Counted from the first letter of the stretch, positions 17,203 to 27,300 are shown. The stretch is 57,393 bases of DNA from Blastocatellia bacterium (GCA_035573895.1 DATLZR010000035.1:1-57393), one strand, 5' to 3'. Numbers and translations are program-made. Notes: a model not told the origin generated them from the sequence alone.

Positions 17203-18957
17203 TTGCTTGCTGTGAACACGTACGAACTGGTCAACACCGGTGCCGATCTGGAGCGAATCAGCCGCGAACTGGCGACCCATCCGCATATCGGCGTGGACAC
17301 CGAGACAACGGCGCTTGATCCCTATCGAGGCCAGATCCGACTCTTGCAACTGGCGACCCCGACCAAAGTGTATATCCTCGACCTGTTCAATCTGCCCGGC
17401 GACGCTCTGACCCCGATCAAGGATGTTTTGCAGGCCGATCGGCCGGTGAAGGTCCTCCACAATGCCAAGTTCGACGCCAAGATGCTCCTGCATCACTTTG
17501 GGATTGAGCTGGGGCGGCTGTTCGATACGATGCTGGCCTCGCAATTGATCGCTGCCGGAGATACGAGTCAGAAGCATAGTCTCGTTGAAGTCGTGCGGCG
17601 GTATCTGGGGCAAACGGTGGATAAGACGCAGCGCACGAGCGATTGGTCTCGGTTGGAGTTAACACCGGCTCAGCTCGCATATGCCGCCGAAGATGTAAGC
17701 GTGTTGCTCGCGCTCCGTCGGGTGATGGTGGAGAAACTCAAGCAACTCCGGTTGGTCGAAGCGGCCCGGCTGGAATTCGAGGCGGTCGTGCCCACGGCGG
17801 CGATGGAACTGGCGGGCATGCCGCTTGATCGCGAAGCCTGGCAGGCGCTGGTCAAGGACCTGGAGTCGCGACGGACAGTATTGGAGGATCGTTTGCAAGA
17901 ACTCCTGGCTGAATTACTTCCCGCGACTGATCTCTTCGGTCGGGCCGAAATCAACTTCAACAGTCCGCCACAGGTTCTCGAGCTACTCCAGCGGCTGGGT
18001 CTGCCGGTGACGGGGACGACGGAAGCGGAACTTTTGCCCTTCAAAAATCATCCGATTGTGGCCACACTGCTGGAGTATCGCAGCGTGCAGAAGTTGCTCA
18101 GCACCTACGGCCGCAGCCTGCTCGATCATCTCCATCCGGTGACCGGACGCCTACACGGTGATTTTCACCAGATCGGGACGCCGACCGGGCGCTACAGTTG
18201 CAGCGATCCCAATCTTCAGCAAGTCCCCAACCTGCCCGAGGTGCGCCGCGCGTTCGCCGCCCCGCCGGGACGCATGCTCATCGTCGCCGATTACTCGCAG
18301 ATTGAGTTGAGGATTCTGGCCGATTTCTCTCAGGACCAGCGGTTGCTGGAAGCTTTCTTGAACAACATTGACCTGCATCGTCTGACGGCGAGTTTGATGT
18401 TCAAAGTTCCGCTGGATGCCGTAACCAAGGAGCAACGGGCGATTGCCAAGACGATCAATTACGGATTGGCCTACGGCATGGGGGCAGCCGGCCTTGCGGC
18501 CCGCATTGAGACATCGGTGGCCGAAGCCGAGCGACTCATGGCCACCTACTTTGACATCTATCGCAAGGTCGCGGAATGGCTGCGGGCTGCCGGCGATACA
18601 GCAGTTGCTGTTGGTCACAGTCGTAGCCAGTCGGGCCGGTTGTGGAATTTCCGCTTCGATCCCTTTGATCGAGAGCAGGTGGCGACCATCCAACGGTTGG
18701 GTAAGAACGCGCCCATTCAAGGAACGAGCGCCGACATTCTCAAACGAGCGATGCGCCTCGTCCATGATGGGCTGAAACCCTATGACGCCCGAATCGTCAA
18801 CTCCATCCACGACGAGATCGTCGTCGAAGTAGCCGCGTCTCAGGCCGAGGAGGCGGCCGCCGTCGTACGCCAGCAGATGGTGGCTGCCGGGCAAGAGTTC
18901 ATCAAGACGGTCCCCGTGGAGGTGGATGTGACGATCTCCCCGGCCTGGCTCAAGTAG
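17203..18957 (+). CDS. polA: family-A DNA polymerase with 3'-5' exonuclease, lacking the 5' nuclease domain
   Basis: 584 residues, similar to the short Pol I of Aquifex rather than the roughly 930-residue enterobacterial form. The proofreading domain looks active: Asp32/Glu34 (VDTETT), Asp91 (NAKFD), Tyr160/Asp164 (YAAEDV). Polymerase motif A is VADYSQIELR (Asp363), motif B is RAIAKTINYGLAYG, and motif C is NSIHDEIVV (His536-Asp537). Tyr420 occupies the O-helix position held by Phe762 in E. coli Pol I and Tyr526 in T7 polymerase. The start is a TTG at 17203 (AGGG about 7 bases upstream) or the GTG at 17212. Primer removal must use another nuclease. Its role in repair or replication is inferred from the family. 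Confidence 0.93.
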   Translation: MLAVNTYELVNTGADLERISRELATHPHIGVDTETTALDPYRGQIRLLQLATPTKVYILDLFNLPGDALTPIKDVLQADRPVKVLHNAKFDAKMLLHHFGIELGRLFDTMLASQLIAAGDTSQKHSLVEVVRRYLGQTVDKTQRTSDWSRLELTPAQLAYAAEDVSVLLALRRVMVEKLKQLRLVEAARLEFEAVVPTAAMELAGMPLDREAWQALVKDLESRRTVLEDRLQELLAELLPATDLFGRAEINFNSPPQVLELLQRLGLPVTGTTEAELLPFKNHPIVATLLEYRSVQKLLSTYGRSLLDHLHPVTGRLHGDFHQIGTPTGRYSCSDPNLQQVPNLPEVRRAFAAPPGRMLIVADYSQIELRILADFSQDQRLLEAFLNNIDLHRLTASLMFKVPLDAVTKEQRAIAKTINYGLAYGMGAAGLAARIETSVAEAERLMATYFDIYRKVAEWLRAAGDTAVAVGHSRSQSGRLWNFRFDPFDREQVATIQRLGKNAPIQGTSADILKRAMRLVHDGLKPYDARIVNSIHDEIVVEVAASQAEEAAAVVRQQMVAAGQEFIKTVPVEVDVTISPAWLK

Positions 18958-19212
18958 CGCGAACCTCCACGTCTGCGACAGAGTACACGCGCTACTTTCT
19001 TTGATGCCAGACGCAACAACATCAAAAAATCCGGAAGACCACGCGCAGACTGACGGATTCGCTGATGCCACCTGCTCATCAGCTTCTCTGCGCCCGATGC
19101 TCCGTGGATGATGGGGGGATGAGCGTATTCCGACAAAGCATCTCCTGCCGGTTCCTCTCCTCAGTGGGATCGTTTATGATATAGCCGTCGTATCTGACGG
19201 TAAGAGGATGTT

Positions 19213-20262
19213 ATGAAGAGATGCCACAACTGCCAGGCCCCCGTTGGTGACGATTGGCGGTTTTGCCGTCATTGTGGAACTCCGCTTTTCGCAGTCGGGG
19301 CTGATGATGTTCCCACGCAGATCATCGAGCCGAAGCCGGACACGGTCGCCGACCGCAGTCGGCCTACCGGCCCGGCCTACGTCGGTCCCGAACCGGGTGT
19401 GACGTCCTTTCCAGTTCCCTCGCCGAAAAAGGGCAGACGACTCTGGATCGCAGGGATCGTGCTCGTTGGTCTTTTCGTCATAAGTCTCGGTGTGGGAGCG
19501 GGTCTTTTTTGGTTGCGGGAACGCCCGCGCCATCGCCCTGCCCTCATCGAACCTCCGGAGCCGCCGCAGCCGGTGGAAAGTCTTGTGGGAGACCAGCCCA
19601 TCCTCAAACGCCTTGTTGATTTTCCTCCGGATGGAATCCTCACGGTGAAAAACATTAACGGTGGCATCGCGATTACGACCTGGGATGAAGCAAAAGCCCA
19701 GATCACGGCCCGCATCGAAGGGTCACTCTCACCGGGGCTCGTGCCGCCGATTTCGATCATTTCCCGCGGACGCGAGTTGATTGTCGAGACGCAACCGGAA
19801 AAGGGCGAGTCGCCTGAAATTCACTATGAGATCGTGCTCCCGCACGACGCCAACCTCCGCCGAGTGGTAACGGTCAACGGGACCATTCGAATCGAGGGCG
19901 TGCGCGGGCGCATTGATGCTGCCACCGTCAATGGAGGGATCGAACTTCTCGATGTCGGAGGCGATCTCTCGACGGAAACGGTCAACGGTGAAACGCGCGT
20001 GGAAGTTGCATCGGGCGCGACCGTGAAGCAGATCGCCGCCAAAACGCTCAACGGGGATATTCACATCACCCTCCCGGAACCGGCGTCGGCTGATCTTGTG
20101 CTTCAGACGATGCACGGCGAGATCGAGGCCGATCCGAGCTTCCCGCTGACGGTCACGAAAATCCCGCTCATCGGAGGGAAGAAGGCGGTGGGAAGGATCG
20201 GTGAGGGGAACGCCTCGATCAAAATCGAAACGGTCAACGGCACCATCACGCTTTCACGATAA
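19213..20262 (+). CDS. zinc-ribbon, membrane-anchored DUF4097-type beta-solenoid protein
   Basis: 349 residues. An N-terminal zinc ribbon (CHNC ... CRHC) is followed by a Pro-rich linker, one membrane helix (about residues 75-100, LWIAGIVLVGLFVISLGVG) and, after another Pro-rich linker, a repeated beta region with recurring VNG(G/T/E)-type turns (NINGGIAITT, TVNGTIRIEG, TVNGGIELLD, TVNGETRVEV, TLNGDIHITL, TVNGTITLS) typical of DUF4097 repeats. The topology suggests a cytoplasmic ribbon and an external or periplasmic solenoid. Function unknown. AGAGG precedes the ATG. The nitroreductase gene begins 4 bases after the stop, so they are likely co-transcribed. Confidence 0.85.
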   Translation: MKRCHNCQAPVGDDWRFCRHCGTPLFAVGADDVPTQIIEPKPDTVADRSRPTGPAYVGPEPGVTSFPVPSPKKGRRLWIAGIVLVGLFVISLGVGAGLFWLRERPRHRPALIEPPEPPQPVESLVGDQPILKRLVDFPPDGILTVKNINGGIAITTWDEAKAQITARIEGSLSPGLVPPISIISRGRELIVETQPEKGESPEIHYEIVLPHDANLRRVVTVNGTIRIEGVRGRIDAATVNGGIELLDVGGDLSTETVNGETRVEVASGATVKQIAAKTLNGDIHITLPEPASADLVLQTMHGEIEADPSFPLTVTKIPLIGGKKAVGRIGEGNASIKIETVNGTITLSR

Positions 20263-20266
20263 GAAA

Positions 20267-21847
20267 ATGGAATCATCTCCGTCGTCAACGCTCAACTGGC
20301 AAATCGAGACAGCCCGCCGGTATCACGAGGCGACCAAACACTCGTACTGGAGCGTTCGGCTGAGCGCGCACTTTCTCGATTGGGAGAATCAACCCTTCCC
20401 CTTCAAGGTCTATCGTGATCTGGAACCGCTTCTTCTGCCCCGAGACGTTCGCCCCACGGGCGTGTCGGCTCTTGAGGCTCTTCGGGCGGAAGCGGACGAA
20501 GGTACGTCCGCCGGACTCGATCAAACGGTCCGGTGTCCGGATCTAACGACGCTGGCCCACCTGCTCTTTTATTCCGCCGGTGTGACGAAGAAGAAGAGCT
20601 ATCCGGGGGGAGAGATTTACTTTCGCGCGGCGGCGTGTGCGGGGGCGCTTTATCCGATTGAGGTCTATCTTGTCTGCGGTGAACTGCCCGGGCTGGAGGC
20701 CGGCGTCTATCATTTCAGCCCGCTTGACTTCGCCCTCCGGAGACTTCGAGCCGGCGATTACCGCTCGGTGCTCGTTGACGCAACAGCCGAAGAGCCCTCC
20801 GTTGCCCGCGCGCCAGTGATCGTCGTTTTGACGGCCATCACCTGGCGGAGTGCCTGGAAGTATCGTGATCGGTCCTATCGGTATCACTATTGGGATGCCG
20901 GAATGATTCTGGCCAATCTGGGCGCAACAGCACGGGCGCATCGCCTTCCCTACCGGATTGTTCTCGGATTTGCCGACCCGGTGGTGAATCATCTGCTCGG
21001 ACTCGACGGGCAGCAGGAGAAGGCCCTGGCACTGGTGCCGATTGGTCGGGACTCCACTGCTGTCCCGGCTTCGGAGAGACCGGTCGTCTCCGATCTCTCG
21101 GCGGCCGTTATGCCTCTGTCACGGCAACAGGTGGATTACCCGCTGATTCGGGAGATGCACGAGGCATCATCGCTCCGGTCGCCGGAGGATGTGGCCGCCT
21201 GGCGAGAGGGAGATTTTTCTCCCCCGACGGCAGAGCCTCACCAATCGCTCCTTCCCCTTCAGCCGCTGGATCGGTCGAGCTTTCCCACCGAGGAACTGGA
21301 GTCGGTCATCATGCGACGCGCCTCAACTCGACGATTCGCCCACCGAGCGATCACCTGGAGGGAGCTGTCAACGATCCTCGCCCTGAGCACGGCGGCCATC
21401 CCCTGTGATTTTCTGCCCTCGCTGGCCTGGACGAATGACCTGTATCTGAGCGTTCACGCCGTCGAGACAATCCCACCGGGAGCCTATTATCTCCATAGGG
21501 ACAGAAGCGCCGTTGAATGTCTTCGCGAAGGCAATTTTCGCCGGGACGCGCGCTATCTTTGTTTGGAGCAGGACCTGGGCGGTGACTCGAGCGCGACGAT
21601 CTTTTTTCTCACGGATCTCTCGCGGATTCTTGAGCGATACGGGAACCGGGGCTATCGCATCGCTCAGCTCGAATCCGGACTCATCGGGGGGCGAATCTAT
21701 CTGGCGGCCTACGCTCTCGGACGGGGAGCAACGGGATTGACCTTCTACGATGATGATGTCACCCACTTCTTCTCCCCTCACGCCGCCAACAAGAGCGCGC
21801 TCTTCGTCATGGCTGTGGGCGTGCCGGGGCGCATCGGATTGCGATGA
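20267..21847 (+). CDS. SagB-type dehydrogenase with two nitroreductase domains
   Basis: 526 residues from the ATG at 20267, which follows the DUF4097 stop by 4 bases; a longer frame opens inside the previous gene. Two FMN-dependent nitroreductase-like halves are seen: residues about 80-270, with the SagB-type motif RAAACAGALYPIEVYLV and FHPL-like FSPLDFALRRL; and about 340-526, with RRASTRRFAHRAITW, IPPGAYYLHRD and AQLESGLIGGRIYLAAYALG. SagB family members oxidise azolines to azoles in peptide natural products. No YcaO cyclodehydratase or precursor peptide is seen nearby, so a general flavin dehydrogenase role is equally possible. Confidence 0.87.
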   Translation: MESSPSSTLNWQIETARRYHEATKHSYWSVRLSAHFLDWENQPFPFKVYRDLEPLLLPRDVRPTGVSALEALRAEADEGTSAGLDQTVRCPDLTTLAHLLFYSAGVTKKKSYPGGEIYFRAAACAGALYPIEVYLVCGELPGLEAGVYHFSPLDFALRRLRAGDYRSVLVDATAEEPSVARAPVIVVLTAITWRSAWKYRDRSYRYHYWDAGMILANLGATARAHRLPYRIVLGFADPVVNHLLGLDGQQEKALALVPIGRDSTAVPASERPVVSDLSAAVMPLSRQQVDYPLIREMHEASSLRSPEDVAAWREGDFSPPTAEPHQSLLPLQPLDRSSFPTEELESVIMRRASTRRFAHRAITWRELSTILALSTAAIPCDFLPSLAWTNDLYLSVHAVETIPPGAYYLHRDRSAVECLREGNFRRDARYLCLEQDLGGDSSATIFFLTDLSRILERYGNRGYRIAQLESGLIGGRIYLAAYALGRGATGLTFYDDDVTHFFSPHAANKSALFVMAVGVPGRIGLR

Positions 21848-21993
21848 TTTGCTCCGGGAGCGAGCGTGTGATAATTTCCTCCGGTAAAGGTGAACGCTCC
21901 CGGTTGCACCCATTGCCTCTGGACCGGACAGCGTCTGATGGGCGCTGACGGGGAGCCTTTTTCATCTCGCATCAGGAAGGAGTGAATTCGGTT

Positions 21994-23397
21994 ATGTCAC
22001 CAACCATTGTGATTCTGGCGGCAGGGTTGGGGACGCGGATGCGGTCCCGCCGAGCCAAAGTGTTGCATCCGCTGGCCGGGCGTCCGATGATCTCCTATGT
22101 CGTGCGCACGGCTCTGGCGGCGAAGCCCTCGGAGGTGATCGTCATCATCGGCTATCAGGCTGATGAGGTTCGGGCTGCTGTCGAGCGCGAGGTTCAGCGG
22201 TGGGAGCGCGCTCAGGCAACGAGGCCGGAAGAGCGGCCGCAGATCGAATTCGTCCTCCAGCCGGAGCCGCAAGGCACGGGTCATGCCCTCATGGTTGCTC
22301 GTGATGCGCTGGCCCGTGGGGAGGGTCCGCTCGTCGTTTTGTCGGGCGATATGCCGCTCGTGCGGGCGGAGACAGTGACGGAACTCGTCGAATATCACCA
22401 GAAGGCGCGTCAGGTGGCAACAATCGTCACCATGCACCTGCCCGATCCGAGCGGCTATGGACGCATCCTCCGCACACCGGATGGCGACTTCGTCCGCATT
22501 GTGGAAGACCGCGACGCCAGCGAGGAAGAACGGGCGATCCAGGAGGTGAATTCCGGCCTCTATTGTTTCGACCGCAAGCCGCTCATCGGCTCACTGGATC
22601 GGCTGACGCCGGACAATCGCCAGGGCGAGTACTATCTCACCGATGTCCCCCTCATCCTCACGAGTTTGGGCTATCGCGTGGGGACGTGGGAGTGTCACGC
22701 GGCTGACCAACTGGTGGGCATCAACTCGCGCCGTGATCTGGCCGAGGTCGAAGCCCGTTTGCGGAAGGAGATCGCGCACCGCTGGCTGGAGAGCGGCGTC
22801 ACACTTCATGACCCCGCGACGATCTATATTGATGACACCGTCGAGATCGGTCAGGATACGGTCATTTATCCCCACGTCATCCTCGAAGGAGAAACAGTCA
22901 TTGGCCAGGAATGCACGATTCATTCCTGGACGCGCATCAGCAATTCCCGCGTCGGGGATCGCGTGACGATTCACAATAGTTCGGTCGTGATCGAGAGCCG
23001 CATCGGCGATGACGCGAGCATCGGCCCGTTCGCGCACCTGCGGGGCGAGGCCGAGATTGCCAATCAGGTCGTGATCGGCAATTTCGTCGAGGTGAAGAAA
23101 TCGGTCGTGGGGCGAGGATCGAAGGCGCGTCATCTGGCCTATCTCGGCGATGCCACCATCGGCGAGCGCGTCAACATCGGAGCAGGAACGATCACCTGTA
23201 ACTTCGATGGCAAGAGGAAGCATCGGACGATCATCGAGGACGACGTTCATATCGGCAGTGATACCATGCTGGTGGCTCCGGTGCGCGTCGGTCGCGGGGC
23301 GGTCACCGGAGCCGGCGCCGTCGTCATCCGCGACGTGCCGGAGAAGACGCTCGTCGTCGGCGTTCCCGCCGTGGAGAAGAAAAAAGTCGAGCCCTGA
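21994..23397 (+). CDS. glmU: bifunctional UDP-GlcNAc pyrophosphorylase/GlcN-1-P acetyltransferase GlmU
   Basis: Makes UDP-N-acetylglucosamine for peptidoglycan and lipid A. The uridyltransferase domain (about residues 1-230) carries LAAGLGTRMRSRRAKVLHP; the C-terminal part (about 250-450) is a left-handed beta-helix of hexapeptide repeats with acetyltransferase motifs (GNFVEVKKS, HLAYLGDATIG, NIGAGTITCNFDG). 467 residues. I start at the ATG at 21994 (AAGGAG 11 bases upstream) rather than the GTG at 21982. glmS follows 76 bases later, giving the usual pathway pairing. Confidence 0.96.
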   Translation: MSPTIVILAAGLGTRMRSRRAKVLHPLAGRPMISYVVRTALAAKPSEVIVIIGYQADEVRAAVEREVQRWERAQATRPEERPQIEFVLQPEPQGTGHALMVARDALARGEGPLVVLSGDMPLVRAETVTELVEYHQKARQVATIVTMHLPDPSGYGRILRTPDGDFVRIVEDRDASEEERAIQEVNSGLYCFDRKPLIGSLDRLTPDNRQGEYYLTDVPLILTSLGYRVGTWECHAADQLVGINSRRDLAEVEARLRKEIAHRWLESGVTLHDPATIYIDDTVEIGQDTVIYPHVILEGETVIGQECTIHSWTRISNSRVGDRVTIHNSSVVIESRIGDDASIGPFAHLRGEAEIANQVVIGNFVEVKKSVVGRGSKARHLAYLGDATIGERVNIGAGTITCNFDGKRKHRTIIEDDVHIGSDTMLVAPVRVGRGAVTGAGAVVIRDVPEKTLVVGVPAVEKKKVEP

Positions 23398-23473
23398 CGA
23401 CGCTCCTTATCGGCGAAAGAATCCGGAGAAGCTTGAGCACCATTGCGAGAGACTTTGGTCGTGAGGGGAAGCC

Positions 23474-25330
23474 ATGTCGGGTATCATCGGGTATGTCGGG
23501 AATAGAGATATCGTCCCGTTGCTTTTGGGTGGACTGCGGCGATTAGAGTATCGAGGGTACGACTCCGCCGGGATCGCCGTCGGTGGTGGGGGGCGACTGG
23601 AGGTCCGACGCGCGGCAGGGAAACTGCGAAATCTCGAGGAGGTCGTGCGACTGCATCCGCTCGACGGCACCTACGGCATCGGTCATACCCGCTGGGCGAC
23701 TCACGGCCGTCCGACCGAACAGAACGCTCACCCGCACTGCGATTGCACCGGGCGCATCGCCGTTGTGCACAACGGCATCATCGAAAACTATCTCACGCTG
23801 AAGAACACCCTGGCTGCCGAAGGCCACGTCTTCAAAACGGATACCGATACGGAAGTCATCGCCCATCTCATCGAGAAATACAGTGCCGACGGATCGCCGC
23901 TGGAGGCGGCGGTGCGACGAACCGTCCGCGAACTTGAGGGCATCTTCGCCCTCGTCATCATCTCCGCCGATCTGCCGGACACACTGATTGTCGTGCGGGA
24001 GGGATCACCCGTGGTGATCGGCGTCGGGCGCGATGAATATTTCGTCGCGTCGGATGCTCCGGCCATACTCTACCACACGCGGGATGTGGTTTTTTTGGGC
24101 GATCATCATCTGGGCGTCATCACTCGCGAGGGCGTGCGCATCAGCGACTTCGACGGGAACACGGTGACGCTGCCGGTCGAGCGCATCGGCTGGGATCCGA
24201 TTTCAGTGGAAAAGGGAGGATTCCCCCACTTCATGCTCAAGGAGATTTTCGAGCAGCCTCGCGCCGTTCGCGAGACGCTCGCGCGCTACATCTCTTCGGA
24301 TCGGCGGAGCGTCGTGCTGGATGACCTCGATGTGTCAGAAGATCACCTGCGACAGCTCCGGAGCATTCGCCTGGTGGCCTGCGGCGGGAGCTGGCATGCA
24401 GCCCTCTGCGGCAAGTTCATGATCGAAGCACTGGCGCGCATCCCCGTGGAGGTGGATTATTCGAGCGAATTTCGCTATCGCGATCCGATCCTGGACGATC
24501 GCACGCTGGTTCTCGCCGTGAGTCAGTCGGGGGAGACGGCCGATACCCTGGCCGCCGTCCGGGAAGCTCGAGGAAAAGGAGCGCGCGTACTGGCCATCTG
24601 CAATGTTCGTGGCTCGACCATCACGCGCGAAGTGGACGGGACGATCTACACCTACGCCGGACCGGAAATCGGCGTCGCCTCCACCAAGGCGTTCACCACC
24701 CAGCTTGTCGCGCTGCTGCTGTTCTCGCTCTCTCTGGGACGGCTCCGGGAGGAAATCAGCCACGAACACGCCCAACGCCTCCTCGCGGCTCTCTTGACCG
24801 TCCCCTCGCATCTCGAACGATTGTTGACCAAGGATGATCGTATCATGGCACTCGCCCGCGAGTTCTTCCGCGCCTCAGGATTCTTCTTTCTCGGTCGCGG
24901 GATCAATTACCCCATCGCCCTCGAAGGAGCCCTGAAGTTGAAGGAGTTGAGTTATGTTTATGCCGAAGGCTATCCGGCGGGCGAGATGAAGCACGGTCCT
25001 AATGCTCTCATTGACGAACATCTCCCGGTCGTCGCCATCAATCCTCGTGATCCCGAGTCCACCGCTTCGCGCGTGCTCTATGAGAAGACGCTCGCCAACA
25101 TCGTTGAAGTGAAAGCACGCGATGGGATCGTCATCGGGGTTGTGAGCGAGGGCGATGAGGACGTCCGTCAAGTCGCCGACCGCATCATCGAAATCCCGAC
25201 GGTGCCGCACCTCCTCCTGCCCATCCTGGCGATCGTTCCCCTGCAACTTTTGGCCTATCATATCGCGGTGTTGCGCGGCTGCGATGTGGATCAGCCGAGA
25301 AACCTGGCCAAGTCAGTGACGGTGGAATAA
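23474..25330 (+). CDS. glmS: glucosamine-6-phosphate synthase GlmS with Ser at the catalytic Cys position
   Basis: Fructose-6-P to glucosamine-6-P, using ammonia normally released from glutamine by the N-terminal Ntn glutaminase domain. 618 residues. All usual motifs are present: [16 protein letters not shown] and [10 protein letters not shown] in the glutaminase part, [19 protein letters not shown] and [11 protein letters not shown] in the two SIS domains, and the C-terminal [13 protein letters not shown]. However, the sequence begins MSGIIGYVG (ATG TCG GGT), whereas the family begins MCGI and uses that Cys as nucleophile. As written, glutamine hydrolysis should be lost or much reduced, leaving an ammonia-dependent enzyme, unless Ser can serve. 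TGC to TCG is a two-base swap, so an error in the sequence is a serious alternative. Confidence 0.94.
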   Translation: MSGIIGYVGNRDIVPLLLGGLRRLEYRGYDSAGIAVGGGGRLEVRRAAGKLRNLEEVVRLHPLDGTYGIGHTRWATHGRPTEQNAHPHCDCTGRIAVVHNGIIENYLTLKNTLAAEGHVFKTDTDTEVIAHLIEKYSADGSPLEAAVRRTVRELEGIFALVIISADLPDTLIVVREGSPVVIGVGRDEYFVASDAPAILYHTRDVVFLGDHHLGVITREGVRISDFDGNTVTLPVERIGWDPISVEKGGFPHFMLKEIFEQPRAVRETLARYISSDRRSVVLDDLDVSEDHLRQLRSIRLVACGGSWHAALCGKFMIEALARIPVEVDYSSEFRYRDPILDDRTLVLAVSQSGETADTLAAVREARGKGARVLAICNVRGSTITREVDGTIYTYAGPEIGVASTKAFTTQLVALLLFSLSLGRLREEISHEHAQRLLAALLTVPSHLERLLTKDDRIMALAREFFRASGFFFLGRGINYPIALEGALKLKELSYVYAEGYPAGEMKHGPNALIDEHLPVVAINPRDPESTASRVLYEKTLANIVEVKARDGIVIGVVSEGDEDVRQVADRIIEIPTVPHLLLPILAIVPLQLLAYHIAVLRGCDVDQPRNLAKSVTVE

Positions 25331-25747
25331 CCTCCTTACGAAAGCCACCACGAGCGGACGCGGATGAACGCGGGTCGTCTCATCAATCCGCGTTGATCTG
25401 AGGTGAGATTCTCATCGTTTCTGGGCGACAGGCTGCGTTCCGCGAATAATTCTCCCGAAAAATGCCACAGATCGCACAATCTCTCAGCGATTGGTCTGTC
25501 CCAGTGAAAATCGGTGAAATCTGTGGCCTCCTCCGGAGATCGTGACGGATTTGCGCAGATGAGAAGCCTTCTCCTTGCTCCTTCGCGACGATCGGTGGGG
25601 AAATTCTCGCGGGAATCACTCATGAACCGGACGTTCGCCATGAACGAGGAAAATCTGAGAGCGCCCGTGGGGAGCCCGCTCACCGAGCACGCCGGAGGCG
25701 TGCGCTCCCAAGGGATTTTCAAGGGAGGAACTCAGGGTCTGGGTCCC
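25331..25747. other. intergenic region with two inverted repeats
   Basis: About 417 bases between convergent glmS and pyrB, with no credible gene. It holds gccacagat (25464-25472) paired with atctgtggc (25519-25527) over a 46-base interval, and the palindrome GCACGCC-gga-GGCGTGC (25687-25703) followed by GCTCCC. A similar GGCG-GCGCTCCC end occurs at about 35551-35563, so a dispersed non-coding repeat is possible. Confidence 0.5.
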
Positions 25748-26728
25748 TTACGGGGAAGGCGTTTTCTTCTCGCCTCCGATCAGGAGATAGAGAACGGCCA
25801 TGCGCACGGCCACACCGTAGGCGACCTGATCGAGGATGAGCGAGGCGGGACCGTCGGCCACTTCGGAGGAGATTTCGACGCCCCGATTGATCGGCCCCGG
25901 ATGAAGGATGATGACATCCTCCTTGGCCAGCCGGAGGCGTTCCGGCGTCAGACCGAAGCGAACGGCATATTCTTTGAGCGAGGGGAAGAAACATTCCTGC
26001 TGCCGCTCTCGCTGAATGCGCAGTGCCATAACGACATCGGCTCCCTCGAGGGCTTCCTCCAGGCGGGGGGTGACCGTCAATCCTTCCTCGACCAATCGCT
26101 CATAGGCGGGAGGGATGAGCGTCAACGGTCCGGTGACGAAGACGCGCGCTCCCAGTTTCGTCAGCAGGTAGGTATTGGAGCGAGCGACACGACTATGCAG
26201 GATGTCGCCGACGATGGCTACCTTCAGTCCCGCGATCCTCCCCTTGCGCTGACGGATGGTGAAGGCATCGAGCAACGCTTGCGTGGGGTGTTCGTGAGCC
26301 CCATCGCCGGCATTGATGACGGGAATGGCCAACCGCTCGGCCAGTTGATGGGGCACGCCCGCGCTCTGGTGACGAATGATGAGGGCATCGGGAGCCATGG
26401 CTTCGAGCGTGCGGGCCGTATCAATGAGCGTTTCCCCCTTGACCACGCTGCTTGTGGCCACCGAAATGGTCACGGTGTCGGCCGACAATCGCTTGGCCGC
26501 AATCTCGAAACTCGTGCGCGTGCGGGTCGAGGGCTCAAAAAACAGATGCACCACCGTCTTGCCCCGCAAAGTGGGAACCTTCTTGATCTCGCGGAGCGAG
26601 ACCTCGTGAAACGCTTCTGCCGTATCGAGAATGAGGGTGATCTCCTCGGGCGTCAGCTCCCGAATTCCCAGCAAATCCTTATGGCGAAAGGTGGGAACGG
26701 GATCAGGAGAAACCGGTCTGTCTCCCAT
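25748..26728 (-). CDS. pyrB: aspartate carbamoyltransferase catalytic chain
   Basis: Carbamoyl phosphate plus aspartate to N-carbamoyl-aspartate, the committed pyrimidine step. About 326 residues. The carbamoyl-phosphate motif is [13 protein letters not shown]; other signatures are [24 protein letters not shown] and HPGPINRG. The ATG at 26728 has AGAGG 8 bases upstream; a GTG at 26737 overlapping the pyrR stop is the alternative start. It is coupled to pyrR. No pyrI regulatory chain is seen. pyrC is elsewhere in the window. Confidence 0.96.
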   Translation of the reverse strand: MGDRPVSPDPVPTFRHKDLLGIRELTPEEITLILDTAEAFHEVSLREIKKVPTLRGKTVVHLFFEPSTRTRTSFEIAAKRLSADTVTISVATSSVVKGETLIDTARTLEAMAPDALIIRHQSAGVPHQLAERLAIPVINAGDGAHEHPTQALLDAFTIRQRKGRIAGLKVAIVGDILHSRVARSNTYLLTKLGARVFVTGPLTLIPPAYERLVEEGLTVTPRLEEALEGADVVMALRIQRERQQECFFPSLKEYAVRFGLTPERLRLAKEDVIILHPGPINRGVEISSEVADGPASLILDQVAYGVAVRMAVLYLLIGGEKKTPSP

Positions 26729-26733
26729 CGCAG

Positions 26734-27300
26734 TCACCTCTCACCGATGAAGCCGTGTTTCTCCCCCTGCCGGACGAGCACGACCTGATCCACGCCGTCA
26801 GATTCCGCGAGCATGACATGCACGATGTCGCCTTTCTCGGTCGTGATCGTTTTCCCCACATAATCGGGGCAGATGGGCAATTCGCGGTGCCCCCGATCTA
26901 CGAGCACGACCAGTCGCACCCGCTGGGGTCGCCCGTAGTCCATCAGATGATCCAAAGCGGCACGAATCGTCCGTCCGGTGTAGAGAACATCATCCACCAG
27001 GATGACGGTTCGATCTGTGATGTCAAGCGGCAGGTCCGTTTTCTTAACGATCGGATGGGGAGCAATGCGACTCAGATCATCCCGATAGAACGTGATGTCC
27101 AGAGCCCCGACCGGGACATGAACTCCATGCGACTCGGCCATTTTTCGAGCGAGCCGTTCGGCCAGAGGAACGCCCCGTGTGCGAATACCGAGCAGGATGA
27201 TCTCGTCGTTTCGGGGATGATCAGCGATGATCCGCGATGCCAGCCGGGAAATGACCCGACGAATATCGGTCGCCGTCATGAGGATGGTTTTCTCTTTCAC
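26734..27300 (-). CDS. pyrR: PyrR bifunctional pyrimidine regulator/uracil phosphoribosyltransferase
   Basis: About 188 residues from the GTG at 27300 (AGGTGGG upstream), matching the family length; the longer frame to 27429 has a non-PyrR extension. The PRPP motif is [13 protein letters not shown]; other family segments are [10 protein letters not shown] and DITFYRDDL. PyrR proteins bind pyr mRNA and switch attenuators in response to UMP/UTP. Here the gene is directly upstream of pyrB. I see a small hairpin (ggagat...atctcc) in the 125-base leader but no clear PyrR-binding loop consensus, so RNA control is not demonstrated. Confidence 0.92.
   Translation of the reverse strand: MKEKTILMTATDIRRVISRLASRIIADHPRNDEIILLGIRTRGVPLAERLARKMAESHGVHVPVGALDITFYRDDLSRIAPHPIVKKTDLPLDITDRTVILVDDVLYTGRTIRAALDHLMDYGRPQRVRLVVLVDRGHRELPICPDYVGKTITTEKGDIVHVMLAESDGVDQVVLVRQGEKHGFIGER

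Noticed and set aside
25514-26788. 424-codon open frame on the plus strand covering pyrB
   Set aside because: It overlaps the whole of pyrB in antisense and has no recognisable domain.
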